Of a stretch of DNA of 64,000 nucleotides, positions 42,796-52,790 are shown in pieces. The translations under genes and the position numbers were made by a program. The stretch is from Thiotrichales bacterium. Lineage in GTDB: Bacteria > Pseudomonadota > Gammaproteobacteria > HK1. How positions within the stretch are numbered: position 1 is the first letter of the stretch; the number at the start of each line of letters is the position of its first letter. The notes below the pieces were generated by a model. That model made no database searches and was not told where the DNA came from. It saw only the letters and a program-made list of their open reading frames with translations. The stretch is from assembly GCA_026709935.1 (NCBI GenBank), contig JAPOSC010000004.1, positions 186,789 to 250,788 of the forward strand. Direction: 5' to 3'.

Positions 42796-43692
42796 TCAGC
42801 GCGAGCGCAGCTTCGGGTCCAGCAGGTCGCGCAGGGCGTCGCCGAAGAGGTTGAACCCGAATACCGCCAGCGTGATGGCGAGGCCGGGGAAGATCGAGAG
42901 CCATGGCGCGCTCTCGATGAATTCCACCGCGGCCCCCTTGAGCATCAGTCCCCACGCCGGCGTCGGATCCTGCACGCCCATGCCGAGATAGGAGAGCACC
43001 GCCTCCAGCAGGATGGCCTGGCCGACGAAGTAGGTCAGCATGATCAGAAACGGCGCCATCACGTTCGGGGCCATGTGGCGCAGGATGATGCGCGTGTGGC
43101 TGTACCCCAGGGCACGCGCGGCGTCCACGTAGGGGATCTCGCGAATCGAGAGCGCGCTGGAACGGACCACGCGGGCGCACTGCGGGATGAAGGGGACGAT
43201 GATCGCGATGATCACGTTCTCTACCCCGGGCCCGAGAGTCGCGACCACCGCCAGCGCCATGATGATGAGCGGGAAGGCGAGGAAGATGTCCACGATCCGC
43301 TGGACGATCAGGTCGAACAGCCCGCCGAAGTAGGCGCTCGCGACGCCGATGACAAGGCCCGCGGTCGCGCCCACGAACGCGGAGACGAGCCCGATGAACA
43401 GTGCGGTGCGCGCCCCGTAGAGGACGCGGGTCAGGATGTCGCGGCCGAACTCGTCGGTGCCCATCAGGAACTGCCCCCCGGGCGGGGTGAGCATGTGCTG
43501 GAGGGAGGCGCGTTCGGGATCGAAGGGGGTGATGATTCCCGCCGTCGCCGCCGCGACCGCCATCAGGACCACGACGAAGGCGCCGGCGGTCCCGAGCGGC
43601 TGCTTTCGCGCGAGATCCCAGAGCCTTCGGCCGAGCGGCTTTCTGAACTCGTCGAGGTCGGTGGTGTCGATGAGGGCCTGGGGGGTCGCCAT
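42796..43692 (-). CDS. dppC: Peptide/nickel ABC transporter permease (DppC type)
   Basis: A 298-residue permease with six spans; the ABC loop is VDAARALGYSHTRIILRHMAPN near residue 190. It forms a heterodimer with the DppB-type permease encoded upstream. It is the last gene of the five-gene minus-strand transporter cluster; 127 nt separate it from dppB and include a plus-strand hairpin with a T-rich run. Confidence 0.92.
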   Translation of the reverse strand: MATPQALIDTTDLDEFRKPLGRRLWDLARKQPLGTAGAFVVVLMAVAAATAGIITPFDPERASLQHMLTPPGGQFLMGTDEFGRDILTRVLYGARTALFIGLVSAFVGATAGLVIGVASAYFGGLFDLIVQRIVDIFLAFPLIIMALAVVATLGPGVENVIIAIIVPFIPQCARVVRSSALSIREIPYVDAARALGYSHTRIILRHMAPNVMAPFLIMLTYFVGQAILLEAVLSYLGMGVQDPTPAWGLMLKGAAVEFIESAPWLSIFPGLAITLAVFGFNLFGDALRDLLDPKLRSR

Positions 43693-43818
43693 GATTCCCG
43701 TCCTAGTGTCGTGTCCTGCGGATACGCGCTCTGCAAGATAGCCCTGATGGTTTCCAGGGCCTTGTTTTATTTGACATGTTTCGTGAATTTACATGCGGGC
43801 CCGAAGGGCATGGCACTA

Positions 43819-44790
43819 CTAGCTGTAGCGGATGCGCGGGTCCAGCCACGCGTAGAGGACGTCCACCACCAGGTTCGTCAACAGGAAGATCACCACCACC
43901 AGCATCACCAGGTGCTGGGTCAGAGCGAAATCCTGATTGCCGACCGAGTCCACGAACAGCTTTCCGATGCCGTTCAGGTTGAAGACCTGCTCGGTGACCA
44001 CGAGTCCACCCATGAGGAAGGCGAACTCGATGGCGATGATCGTCACCACCGGGAGCATCGCGTTTTTCAGTGCATGCCGGTTGATGACCACCCGCTCGAT
44101 GAGTCCCTTCGCGCGGGCGGTGCGCACGTAGTCCTCGCGCAGCACTTCCAGCATCGCGGAGCGGGTCATGCGGGTGGCGACCGCCGAGTACCGGTAGCCG
44201 GTGGCGACGGCGGGCCAGATGAGCTGCGCGAGGTTGCCGATCGGATCCTCGAACGGGGAGACGTAGTTGATGGGTGGCATCCACCCCGAGCCGAACCAGG
44301 CCTGGGTGACGATCAGCAGCCCCAGGATGATCATGATGCCGAGCCAGAACGAGGGCATCGCGATACCCGCGATGCTGAACGCACGCACCCCGTAGTCGAT
44401 CCAGGTGTCCTGCTTGACCGCCGAGAGGATGCCGAGCGGCAGCGCGATGATCACCGCGACCAGGGTCGCCATGATCGCGAGTTGCATCGAGAGTTTGAAG
44501 CGCACCTGGATCTCGTGCACGACAGGCTGGCCGGTCCACATCGACCGGCCGAGGTCGCCGGTGAAGTAGCCGCCGACGAAGTCGACGAACTGTTCGTGCA
44601 GCGAGTCGTCGAGACCGAGGTCCGCACGACACAGATCGATCTCCTCCTGCGAAACGTACAGTCCGGTGCCCGCGAGGCGGACCTCGCACACATCGCCGGG
44701 AAGCATGCGGAGCAGGAAGAAGACAAGGAGTGCCGCCCCGATCAGGGTCGGGATCATCAGCAGCAGGCGCTTCAGGACGTACTGGTACAT
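43819..44790 (-). CDS. dppB: Peptide/nickel ABC transporter permease (DppB type)
   Basis: A 323-residue permease starting at ATG 44790 (MYQYVLKRLLLMIPTLIGAALLVFFLLRMLPGD), with the long periplasmic loop typical of DppB and the EAA loop YVRTARAKGLIERVVINRHALKN near residue 220. A GTG at 44799 is an alternative start. It lies 56 nt after the binding-protein gene. Confidence 0.92.
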   Translation of the reverse strand: MYQYVLKRLLLMIPTLIGAALLVFFLLRMLPGDVCEVRLAGTGLYVSQEEIDLCRADLGLDDSLHEQFVDFVGGYFTGDLGRSMWTGQPVVHEIQVRFKLSMQLAIMATLVAVIIALPLGILSAVKQDTWIDYGVRAFSIAGIAMPSFWLGIMIILGLLIVTQAWFGSGWMPPINYVSPFEDPIGNLAQLIWPAVATGYRYSAVATRMTRSAMLEVLREDYVRTARAKGLIERVVINRHALKNAMLPVVTIIAIEFAFLMGGLVVTEQVFNLNGIGKLFVDSVGNQDFALTQHLVMLVVVIFLLTNLVVDVLYAWLDPRIRYS

Positions 44791-44846
44791 GGGCTTCACC
44801 GCGGCCGGCGCCCCGTGAGTGGGGGCGCCGGCACTCGGGTTTCACA

Positions 44847-46493
44847 TCACATCAGCGACTTGTCGAGCCAGACATTGTCGAGCTGCTGGTTGAGGTAGTG
44901 GCTGGGAGCAATCTTCCACCCCTTCACGTAGGAGCGATGGGGATTGATCTTGTACCACCACAGGGTCACGCCCAGATGGGCCTGCTCGTCGAGGGCGATT
45001 CGCTCGTACTTGCGCATGATGGTGCGCTGCTCGTCGAACGTCGGGGCCCGGGCAAGCTCGGTGTAGAGATCCTCAAGCGCCTGGTCCTCGTAATTCGCAT
45101 AGTTGTTGCCCGCGCTGCCGAGGAACTTGGTGACGTCGGCGATGGGGTTGACGACCGACTGGCAGTTGAAGTCGACGGAGACGTCGAACTCCCCGGAGTT
45201 GCGCAGCACCGCGTAGAACTGCGGGCTCGGCCGCACCTGCTGCTCGGTCTTCAAGCCGATCTGCGCCCACTGGTCGATGAGCCAGGTGCCAACGACCTTG
45301 TACGGCTGATCGACGCCGCGATTGTTGTAGTCGATGGTCAGATCGGTCACGCCCGCCTCTTCGAGCAGGGCGCGGGCCTGCGCGCGGGACGCTTCGATGT
45401 CACGGCCGTAGCCTGCGAGCTGCTCCAGCTCCGCGTCGGTCGCGGCCAGCGGATGACCGGGGAAGACCACCCCACCCACCGTCTTCACGATCGCGATGCG
45501 GGACAGGTATTCCGAACCACCCCAGCGGTCCACCGCAAGGGAGAGGGCGCGGCGCACCCGCGGATCGTCGAAGGGCTTGCGCTCGTGGTTCGGGGTGTAG
45601 AGGAGCACGCAGTTCCAGTCGCTCTCCTGAACCATGATCTTGTCACCGAGCGCTTTCACCAGATCGTCGCGGGCCTGCGGAGGAAAGCCGCGGAACTCGA
45701 TGGCGGCCCGGTCGCCGCGGATCGCCTGGATGCGTACCGCCATGTCTCTGGCGATGATGGCCCGGAAGCCGTCGAGATGGGGCTGTCCTTCGTGGTGGTA
45801 GTTCTCGTTCTTCGCCCCGTCCACGAATGCCCCGGGCTGATGCTCCACGAATTTGAACGGGCCGGTGCCGTTCACGTTGTCCTTGTGCCAGTCGTAGCCG
45901 TGCTCCTCCAGATCCTTCTTGCTGTAGATCCAGTTGAACGGCGTCGCGAGCGCCGGCATGAAGGCGCCGGAGGCGAACTTCAGATTGAACACGATGGTGG
46001 TGTCGTCGGGCGCTTCCACCGACTCGACCATGTTGAAGAACGTCTTGCGTGAACTCGGCACACCCTCCGGCGGGAAGATGATCTTGTCGTAGCTCGCCTT
46101 GACGTCCTGCGCGGTCATCGGCTGTCCGTCGTGGAAGGTCACGCCTTCCTTCACCTTGAAGGTGTAAGTCTTGCCGCCGTTGGTCGGCTCCGGGATGCCT
46201 CCGACGCAGAGATCGCACACGAAGTCCGAGGACTGGGGATCCTCCGGATTGACCCGGATCAGCAGACTGTAGAACGGTGCGTAGGGGTGAATGAGCGCAT
46301 AGGTCTGCTCCCGGTGCCCGTCCTTCGACGGCGCTTCGCCAGCGACAACGAAGTTCAGGGTGCCGCCATTCTGCGCCTCCTCCGCGATCACGATCTGGGC
46401 CGAGAGACCAAGACCCATCGCGCCGCCGAGCAGCAGCGATGCGACGGTCCCGGCCCTTGCCCGGGCCCTGAAGCCCGATACGTAGTTCTTCAT
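44847..46493 (-). CDS. Peptide ABC transporter substrate-binding protein (family 5)
   Basis: A 548-residue periplasmic binding protein. The ATG at 46493 (MKNYVSGFRARARAGTVASLLLGGAMGLG) follows AGGAGGAAGG, one of the best ribosome sites in the window, and starts a signal peptide. The SBP_bac_5 pattern is visible (YTFKVKEGVTFHDGQPMTAQDVKASYDKI, TGPFKFVEHQPG, RVRRALSLAVDRWGG). Such proteins bind peptides, opines or nickel; the ligand is not readable. It is in the middle of the transporter cluster. Confidence 0.92.
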   Translation of the reverse strand: MKNYVSGFRARARAGTVASLLLGGAMGLGLSAQIVIAEEAQNGGTLNFVVAGEAPSKDGHREQTYALIHPYAPFYSLLIRVNPEDPQSSDFVCDLCVGGIPEPTNGGKTYTFKVKEGVTFHDGQPMTAQDVKASYDKIIFPPEGVPSSRKTFFNMVESVEAPDDTTIVFNLKFASGAFMPALATPFNWIYSKKDLEEHGYDWHKDNVNGTGPFKFVEHQPGAFVDGAKNENYHHEGQPHLDGFRAIIARDMAVRIQAIRGDRAAIEFRGFPPQARDDLVKALGDKIMVQESDWNCVLLYTPNHERKPFDDPRVRRALSLAVDRWGGSEYLSRIAIVKTVGGVVFPGHPLAATDAELEQLAGYGRDIEASRAQARALLEEAGVTDLTIDYNNRGVDQPYKVVGTWLIDQWAQIGLKTEQQVRPSPQFYAVLRNSGEFDVSVDFNCQSVVNPIADVTKFLGSAGNNYANYEDQALEDLYTELARAPTFDEQRTIMRKYERIALDEQAHLGVTLWWYKINPHRSYVKGWKIAPSHYLNQQLDNVWLDKSLM

Positions 46494-46581
46494 CCTTCCT
46501 TCCTCCTTTGTCGGTTGTTGACAGTTCCATTGCACTTCGTTGCATGCCGCCGGTCCATCGGCGGCACTTGCGAATCACACC

Positions 46582-47613
46582 TCACGAGACCTCCGTGCAG
46601 GCCACCCAGTGCCCGGGGCGCAGCTCGCGCAGCTCCGGCAGGGCGCCGCGGCACCCGTCCACCGCCAGCGTGCAGCGCGGATGGAACACGCATCCGGGCG
46701 GGGGATTGAGCGGACTCGGAACCTCGCCCTTCAGGGTCTGGTGGGCGCGCTCGGCCTCGACCCTGGGGTCGGGGATGGGCACCGCCGAGAGCAGCGCCCG
46801 GGTATACGGATGCAGAGGGTTGTCGAACAGCTCGTCCGACTCGGCCAGCTCGACGATCTTGCCGAGGTACATCACCGCCACCCGATCGCACAGGTGATGC
46901 ACGACGCTCAAATCATGCGCGATGAAGAGGTAGGTGAGGTCGAATTCCTCCCGAAGATCCTCCAGCAGGTTGATGACCTGGGCCTGGATGGAGACATCAA
47001 GCGCCGACACCGCCTCGTCACAGATGATGAAGTCCGGGTTCAGGCACAGCGCGCGGGCGATGCCCACCCGCTGGCGCTGCCCGCCGCTCATCTCGTGCGG
47101 GTAGCGGTCCGCGAACTTCGCGGGCAGCCCGCAGACCCCGAGAAGCTCGGCAACGCGCTGCTTGCGCCGGTTCGGGTCCGGCTCGATGCCGTGGACGCGC
47201 ATCGGCTCGCCCAGAATGGAGCCGACCTTCATGCGGGGATTCAGCGAGCTGTACGGATCCTGGAAGATGACCTGGACCTTGCGCCGCCACGGGGTCAGCT
47301 CCTGGTTCGAGAGCTGCTCCAGGTTGACCCCCTCGAACACGACTTCCCCCGAGGTCGGGCGGTCGAGCTGGAGCACGCAGCGGCCGGTGGTGGTCTTGCC
47401 GCAGCCCGACTCTCCCACGAGCCCGAGGGTCTCGCCCTTGCGGATGTCGAAGCTCACGCCGTCGACCGCCTTGACGTTGCCGACGGTCTTCTGGAACACC
47501 AGTCCCTCGGTGACCGGGAAGTACTTCCTGAGGTTTCTCACCTCGAGAATGGTCTCGCCCCTGGCGATGCCGCCGCCGGCAGCCGGTTCGGGGGCGGCGG
47601 CCGGCGCGTTCAT
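46582..47613 (-). CDS. dppF: Peptide ABC transporter ATP-binding protein (DppF type)
   Basis: A 343-residue ATPase: Walker [13 protein letters not shown], signature [15 protein letters not shown], Walker [14 protein letters not shown], and the oligopeptide-transporter C-terminal motif with [15 protein letters not shown]. The start codon overlaps the stop of the DppD-type gene (ATGA). Together the two ATPases drive DppB/DppC. Confidence 0.93.
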   Translation of the reverse strand: MNAPAAAPEPAAGGGIARGETILEVRNLRKYFPVTEGLVFQKTVGNVKAVDGVSFDIRKGETLGLVGESGCGKTTTGRCVLQLDRPTSGEVVFEGVNLEQLSNQELTPWRRKVQVIFQDPYSSLNPRMKVGSILGEPMRVHGIEPDPNRRKQRVAELLGVCGLPAKFADRYPHEMSGGQRQRVGIARALCLNPDFIICDEAVSALDVSIQAQVINLLEDLREEFDLTYLFIAHDLSVVHHLCDRVAVMYLGKIVELAESDELFDNPLHPYTRALLSAVPIPDPRVEAERAHQTLKGEVPSPLNPPPGCVFHPRCTLAVDGCRGALPELRELRPGHWVACTEVS

Positions 47614-48611
47614 GCGGTGCTTGCCTCGTCGAGTTGCAGCTCATGGGCGCGGAAGCAGGCGGCGATCTGGCCGTCACCGACCGTCTCCAGCGCGGGGAAC
47701 GACCGGGCGCACGCATCCACCGCCCACCGGCAGCGTGGCCGGTACGAGCAGCCGCCGTCGAGTCGCGTCAGGTCCGGGGGCTGGCCCTCGATCGGCACCA
47801 GGCGCTTGCCGCGGCGCACGTCCATGCGCGGCACCGAGTTCAGCAGCCCGATGGTGTAGGGGTGGTGCGGGTGGTGATAGACCTGATCCGCGGTTCCGGA
47901 TTCCACGATTCGGCCCGCGTACATCACGATGACCCGTTCGGCGTAGCGGGCGACAACGCCGAGATTGTGGGTGATCACGATGAGCGCCACCCCCATCTGC
48001 TTGGTGAGATTGCGCATGAGTTCCAGGATCTGGGCCTGGATCGTCACGTCGAGCGCGGTGGTCGGTTCATCGGCGATGATGAGTCTGGGGTTGCACGAGA
48101 GCGCCAGCGCGATCATCACCCGCTGGCGCATGCCGCCGCTGAAGTGATGCGGGTACTGCTTCAGGCGCCGCTCCGGCTCGCCGATGCCGACCATTCCGAG
48201 AAGTTCGACCGCCCGCCGATCGGCCTCGCTCTGACCGAGCCCGAGGTGCAGCATCATCGTCTCGGTGAGCTGCAGCCCGATGGTGAGCACCGGGTTGAGC
48301 GAGGTCATGGGCTCCTGGAACACCATGGAGATCTGCCCGCCGCGGACGTGGCGGATTTCGGCGTCGCTCATGGCGAGGATGTCCTGACCGCCGAAGACGA
48401 TCCGGCTGCCCTCGACGATCTCACCCGGCGGATTCGGAATGAGCCGCAGGATCGACATCGCCCCGACCGACTTGCCGCAGCCGGACTCGCCCACGATCGC
48501 TACCGTCTCGCCCTCGCTCACCTCGTAGGTGATGCCGTCGACGGCCTTCACCGTGCCTTCGGTGGTGTGGAACTGCGTGCGAAGGTTCTCGACTTCGAGG
48601 AGCTTGGGCAC
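47610..48611 (-). CDS. dppD: Peptide ABC transporter ATP-binding protein (DppD type)
   Basis: A 333-residue ATPase starting at GTG 48611 ([19 protein letters not shown]), which follows AGAGG at normal spacing. Walker A is [12 protein letters not shown], the signature [15 protein letters not shown], Walker [14 protein letters not shown], and the C-terminus has [14 protein letters not shown]. It is the first gene of the dppD-dppF-dppA-dppB-dppC cluster, an unusual order since the ATPases usually come last. Confidence 0.93.
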   Translation of the reverse strand: MPKLLEVENLRTQFHTTEGTVKAVDGITYEVSEGETVAIVGESGCGKSVGAMSILRLIPNPPGEIVEGSRIVFGGQDILAMSDAEIRHVRGGQISMVFQEPMTSLNPVLTIGLQLTETMMLHLGLGQSEADRRAVELLGMVGIGEPERRLKQYPHHFSGGMRQRVMIALALSCNPRLIIADEPTTALDVTIQAQILELMRNLTKQMGVALIVITHNLGVVARYAERVIVMYAGRIVESGTADQVYHHPHHPYTIGLLNSVPRMDVRRGKRLVPIEGQPPDLTRLDGGCSYRPRCRWAVDACARSFPALETVGDGQIAACFRAHELQLDEASTA

Positions 48612-49004
48612 AGGGACGCCTCTGGGAACTGCCGGGTGGTCAGGTTGCCTGGTGCGCTCGTGATCCCCTCCACCGACGATGGGGCAGGGGGCGACCACGG
48701 TAGAAGCGGGCGTATCGAAAGTCAACGAGGCACCACGAGAGAAGGCAGTTTCCGCCGGCGCTCCGAAAGGGCGTCACACGGGGCGATTCGGGCGGGGAGC
48801 CGGGGGACAGTTCCCCTGGTGGTGCGTCCGCCTATCGCAGGTGACGGCGGTTACTCGCCGTGCTGCCCGGGCCCGAATGTTTCATGTTGCATCCTCCGTC
48901 CGGGTTGCGATTTCGTGTCCCGCACCGTGGACGGTCCACACGGTAGCGCTGATGCAGCGCGGAGGTCCAAGATCGAACTCTCATGGACCGGATAGGAATT
49001 TCCC
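48612..49004. other. Divergent intergenic region between dppD and MFS gene
   Basis: About 390 bases with no ORF of note. It contains a GCGCTCCGAAAGGGCGTCAC stretch resembling sequence at ~28875 upstream of the DUF2147 gene, i.e. another dispersed repeat, plus several GC-rich stems. Confidence 0.45.
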
Positions 49005-50177
49005 ATGCTTTCCTCCCGTCGCGGCTCGTCGCGCCCGATCCTCGCGTCGTGCTCGACCGCCCATGCCGCCCACGATGGCCTGGCCGAGGCCCTGCTCGTG
49101 CTCCTGCCACTGTGGGCGCAGGCCTTCGGTTTGTCCCTGACACAGACCGGGGCGCTGAAGAGCGCGTTCTACGCCGCCATGAGCGCGGGTCAAATCCCGT
49201 TCGGTCTCGCCTCCGAACGGCTTGGTGAACGCCGCCTCCTCGCGCTGGGCACCCTGGGCACCGCCGTGGGCTGGCTGTTGCTGGCCGAGGCGGACGGATT
49301 TCGGGCTCTGCTGCTCGCGGTGCTGGTGGCCGGACTCGGTTCGAGCGTGCAGCATCCGCTCGCGTCGAGCCTGGTGAGCCGCGTGCATCGAGGCGATCGG
49401 GCGCGGGCGGCGCTCGGCGTGTACAACTTCGCCGGGGACGCCGGCAAGGCAGTCGTTCCCGCCCTCCTCGCGGTCGGCATCGGGGTGGCCGGCTGGCGGA
49501 TGTCCTCGTGGTCGTGCGGCGTTGCGATGGCCGTCGTCGCGCTCGGGGTGCATCTGTCGCTGCAGCGTTTCCTGTCCGGCGAGAAGACGCCCGAATCGCC
49601 GACGGCCACGCCGCCGGGGTGGGGCATCACCCACCGTCGCGACTTCACGCTCCTGAGCGCCATCGCGGTCATCGACGCCTCTTCGCGCAGCGGGTTCCTG
49701 CTGCTGGCGCCGTTTCTGATGGTGGAGAAGGGGTTGCCGGTCGAACAGGTGGGCTTCGGCGTCATGCTGATCTTCGCCGGCGGGGCGGCCGGAAAGTTCG
49801 CCTGCGGCTTCCTGGCAGAACGACTCGGAACCGTTCGCACCATCGTGATCACCGAAGTGGCGACGGCCCTCGGCATCGTCGCCGCCGTCGCGGCGCCCAT
49901 GAGTGCGCTCTGGGTGTTGCTCGCCCCGATCGGCCTCGCGCTCAACGGGACATCATCGGCCCTGTACGCCGCCGCCGGAGAGTTCGCGCACGAGAAGCGG
50001 CAGGCAAGGGCGTTCGGACTTTTCTATACGGTGACTACCGTCGCCTCCGCCGCCGCCCCGATCGCGGTCGGCGGGCTCGGCGACGCGATGGATCTCGCCA
50101 CCGTCGTCGCCCTCGTCGCGGCCTGGACCGTGCTCGCGACGCCGCTTGCGCTCGCTCTGCGTTCGCCGCAACGGTGA
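49005..50177 (+). CDS. MFS transporter
   Basis: A 390-residue major facilitator protein with about 12 spans. The N-terminal part (HAAHDGLAEALLVLLPLWAQAFGLSLTQTGALKSAFYAAMSAGQIPFGLASERLGERR) carries the MFS motif A-like cytoplasmic loop. The substrate is not predictable. It stands alone, followed by the long hairpin-repeat array. Confidence 0.85.
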   Translation: MLSSRRGSSRPILASCSTAHAAHDGLAEALLVLLPLWAQAFGLSLTQTGALKSAFYAAMSAGQIPFGLASERLGERRLLALGTLGTAVGWLLLAEADGFRALLLAVLVAGLGSSVQHPLASSLVSRVHRGDRARAALGVYNFAGDAGKAVVPALLAVGIGVAGWRMSSWSCGVAMAVVALGVHLSLQRFLSGEKTPESPTATPPGWGITHRRDFTLLSAIAVIDASSRSGFLLLAPFLMVEKGLPVEQVGFGVMLIFAGGAAGKFACGFLAERLGTVRTIVITEVATALGIVAAVAAPMSALWVLLAPIGLALNGTSSALYAAAGEFAHEKRQARAFGLFYTVTTVASAAAPIAVGGLGDAMDLATVVALVAAWTVLATPLALALRSPQR

Positions 50178-50587
50178 CGCGCCGGCATCCGGCGCCGGAC
50201 AGCGCAACGGCGCCCCGCACCGGGCGTCGGTCCGCCGCCGCCGATACGCTGAATGCCGACTTGAAGGAACGCGAGAAGTGCGGTCTACCGGAATTTCACC
50301 GATTCGCGAGGCTCCGTGCCCGCAGCCATGAACCAGTGAGAAATGCGTGTCGGGGCGTACGTGAAGGAGACGAGCATCCGGACGCATTTCTCACAGGCCC
50401 TCAAGTCGGAGCCATCCAGGCCCGAGCGGTTCTCCGAACCCTTGCCGAGAACAAGTGAGAAATGCGCGTCGGGGCGTACGTGAAGGAGACGAGCATCCGG
50501 ACGCATTTCTCACAGGCCCTCAAGTCGGAGCCATCCAGGCCCGAGCGGTTCTCCGAACCCTTGCCGAGAACTGGTGAAATTTCCAGT
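50178..50587. other. Repeat-filled region between MFS and dctM
   Basis: This 410-base stretch holds the palindromic repeat cluster and no gene; both flanking genes point into it. Confidence 0.7.
50289..50584. repeat. Array of palindromic units with two 119-bp direct repeats
   Basis: CGGAATTTCACC at the left end (50289-50300) is inverted at the right end (GGTGAAATTTCC, 50573-50584). Between them are two almost identical 119-bp copies (50336-50454 and 50455-50573). Each begins GTGAGAAATGCG and contains its inverse CGCATTTCTCAC about 43 bases later, so each can fold into a stem. The left part repeats the TTTCACCGATTCGCG wording of the element at 8926. Confidence 0.92.
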
Positions 50588-51892
50588 CTAGTCCATGGTC
50601 GAGGGCAGCCAGGTCGCAATCTCGGGGAACAGGGTGAGCAGGAGCGCCCCGGTAAGCAGGAGCATGAAGAAGGGAAGCGCGGCGCGCGCGACGGTGAAGA
50701 TGTTCAATCCCGTCAGCCCCTGGATCACGAAGAGGTTGAAGCCCAGGGGCGGGGTGATCTGGGCCATTTCGACCACGATGATGATGAAGATGCCGAACCA
50801 CACCAGGTCGAACCCGACCGCGCTGACCAGCGGCAGAACGACGGTCGCGGTCAGGACGATCATCGAGATTCCCTCGATGAAACATCCAAGGACGATGTAG
50901 AGAACGCAAAGAGCGGCGATCAGCGCATAGGGGTTCAGGTCCATGGCGCCGATCCACCCCGCGAGGGCTCGGGGCAGCCCGGTGTAGGCGAGGGAGGTGG
51001 TCAGAAACGCGGCGCCGGCCAGAATGAAGAAGATCATGCACGAGAGGGTGGTCGCGCTGAGCAGACTCTCGAAGAACATTTTCCGATTGAGGCTGCGCGT
51101 CCATGCGGCCAGAACGAGGGCGCCGATGACGCCGCCGGCCGCCGCCTCGGTGGCGGTGGCGATGCCGAGGTAGATGGATCCGATGACGGCCAGAATCAGC
51201 GCCACCACCGGCAGGAGCCCGCCGGATCGGACGAGCTTCTCTCGCAGGCTCATCCGGGCGGCATCGCGCGGGCTGACCGCCGGGCGCACGATGGCCATGA
51301 ACGCGAGATAGCCCATGAACAGGATGATCAGCATCGCTCCCGGCAGTACCCCGGCCAGAAACAGACGCACGATGGAGACGTCTGCGGCCACGCCGTACAC
51401 GATCATGATGATCGAGGGTGGAATCAGCAGGCCGAGGGTGCCCGAACCGGCGAGGCTGCCGACGGAGAGGGTCCGGTCGTAGCCGTTTCTTTGCAGCTCC
51501 GGCAGCGACATCCGGCCGATGGTCGCGACGGTTGCCGCCGACGATCCGCAGATCGCCGCGAAAATCCCGCACCCCAGAACGTTGACGTGCATCAACCGGC
51601 CCGGAAGCCAGCTCACCCACGGTGCGATACCACGGAACAGGATTTCCGAAAGCCGGGCGCGAAAAAGGATCTCGCCCATCCAGATGAACAGGGGGAGCGC
51701 GGCCAGCGTCCACGATGCGGTGGTCTGCCACATCGAGGTCGCCAGCGACTTCTCGATCGGCACGGAGCTGAAGAACGCGAGCCCGACCCACCCTACCCCG
51801 AGCAGCGACAGCGCAATCCACACCCCGGTGCCGAGGAACGCGAACAGCGCGATGACCATCGTGATCGCGACCGCTGTCTGATCGGGAGTCAA
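50588..51892 (-). CDS. dctM: TRAP transporter large permease (DctM)
   Basis: A 434-residue polytopic protein with ~12 spans and the DctM pattern (GSLAGSGTLGLLIPPSIIMIVYGVAADVSIVRLFLAGVLPG; ITPPLGFNLFVIQGLTG near the C-terminus). The likely start is TTG at 51892 after an AGGACG stretch; no nearby ATG fits better. With DctQ and DctP it imports an organic acid or similar compound using a sodium or proton gradient. Confidence 0.9.
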   Translation of the reverse strand: MTPDQTAVAITMVIALFAFLGTGVWIALSLLGVGWVGLAFFSSVPIEKSLATSMWQTTASWTLAALPLFIWMGEILFRARLSEILFRGIAPWVSWLPGRLMHVNVLGCGIFAAICGSSAATVATIGRMSLPELQRNGYDRTLSVGSLAGSGTLGLLIPPSIIMIVYGVAADVSIVRLFLAGVLPGAMLIILFMGYLAFMAIVRPAVSPRDAARMSLREKLVRSGGLLPVVALILAVIGSIYLGIATATEAAAGGVIGALVLAAWTRSLNRKMFFESLLSATTLSCMIFFILAGAAFLTTSLAYTGLPRALAGWIGAMDLNPYALIAALCVLYIVLGCFIEGISMIVLTATVVLPLVSAVGFDLVWFGIFIIIVVEMAQITPPLGFNLFVIQGLTGLNIFTVARAALPFFMLLLTGALLLTLFPEIATWLPSTMD

Positions 51893-51934
51893 CGGCGAGC
51901 GTCCTGGCTATGGTCCGGGCAGGGTCGACGCCGC

Positions 51935-52501
51935 TCAGGACGTCCAGCGTTGGCTCTGGCCGCTCGCCCGTGACGCTTCGCCCGCGACCACATGCGCCGG
52001 CTGTCCACCCAGAAGCGAGACGACGAGATCGTCCATGATCGCGATTGCGAGCAGGAGCGAACCGACCGCGATGGACGACTGGGGGATCCAGATCGGAATG
52101 ACGATCAGGTTCTGGGAAAGCTCTTCGAAGCGAAACGAATCCCGGATCATGTCGAACGCGGAATAGGTCATGTAGCTCGCGAGAAAGAGCGACACGAGGA
52201 GAATGAATATCTCGAGCAACCGGCGGCGCCACCCGACGAGCTGTTCGACCACGACGGTGACCCGGATGTGGCGGTTCTGCCGATACGTGTAGGCAAGGGG
52301 CAGGAACCCTGCGGCCACCACGCTCCACGCCGTCAGGTCATCGGCGCCCTTGACCAGGATTCCCATCTCGCGCCCGGTGACCTGGGACACGATGAGGAGC
52401 CCGATGGCGACGATGGATCCCGCGCCCGCCAACGCGCCACCGAGGTACAGCGCGTTCAGAATTCGCCTCAGCATGGCTTGGAACCAACCCGCATTCGTCA
52501 C
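51935..52501 (-). CDS. dctQ: TRAP transporter small permease (DctQ)
   Basis: A 188-residue protein with four spans (GGALAGAGSIVAIGLLIVSQ; AWSVVAAGFLPLAYTYRQNRHIRV; ILLVSLFLASYMTYSAFDM; SSIAVGSLLLAIAIMDDLV). The order and the TYRQNRHIRV loop fit DctQ. The ORF starts at GTG 52501; an ATG at 52474 is possible. It is 42 nt upstream of dctM. Confidence 0.85.
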   Translation of the reverse strand: MTNAGWFQAMLRRILNALYLGGALAGAGSIVAIGLLIVSQVTGREMGILVKGADDLTAWSVVAAGFLPLAYTYRQNRHIRVTVVVEQLVGWRRRLLEIFILLVSLFLASYMTYSAFDMIRDSFRFEELSQNLIVIPIWIPQSSIAVGSLLLAIAIMDDLVVSLLGGQPAHVVAGEASRASGQSQRWTS

Positions 52502-52562
52502 CGGCTCTCGACAAGGACCGGAGGATCGCTCAGGCCCGGACGGCTCCGGTTGAAACCCCCGC

Positions 52563-52618
52563 GAGAAGTGCGGGTGAAGGTTCGGCGTGAATCCAACACG
52601 TCCCGGACTGCACTTCTC
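52563..52618. repeat. Hairpin related to the dispersed palindrome family
   Basis: GAGAAGTGC (52563-52571) is inverted as GCACTTCTC (52610-52618), with GTGAA/TTCTCAC wording close to the 50.3-kb array. It lies between dctQ and dctP. Confidence 0.65.
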
Positions 52619-52713
52619 ACAGGAATCGACCGCCGATCGGGCATGGTTCGATGGGCGCCGGAGACATTTCCGCCAGGCCGGAACCTGCCCTCAGAAATAA
52701 ACCCGACCGGACA

Positions 52714-52763
52714 CTCCGGAGGCCGAAACCCCGCCGTAACCGCGCGGCGGGCGGCCTCCGGAG
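52714..52763 (-). terminator. Stem-loop after dctP
   Basis: A perfect 12-bp pair CTCCGGAGGCCG/CGGCCTCCGGAG just downstream of the dctP stop. The CTCCGGAGGCCG arm also occurs near 10305. No T-run is present, so it may reduce but not end transcription into dctQM, the classic way to raise binding-protein expression. Confidence 0.6.
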
Positions 52764-52790
52764 CGCCGGTGAGAATCACCGTCGGCGCCG

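Noticed and set aside
43735-43775. Terminator separating dppB from dppC
   Set aside because: The hairpin's T-rich side is on the plus strand, so it would not stop the minus-strand dpp transcript.
50336-50573. CRISPR array or coding repeat for the 119-bp copies
   Set aside because: Only two copies, no spacers, strong internal palindromes and no sensible frame; better explained as a palindromic element.
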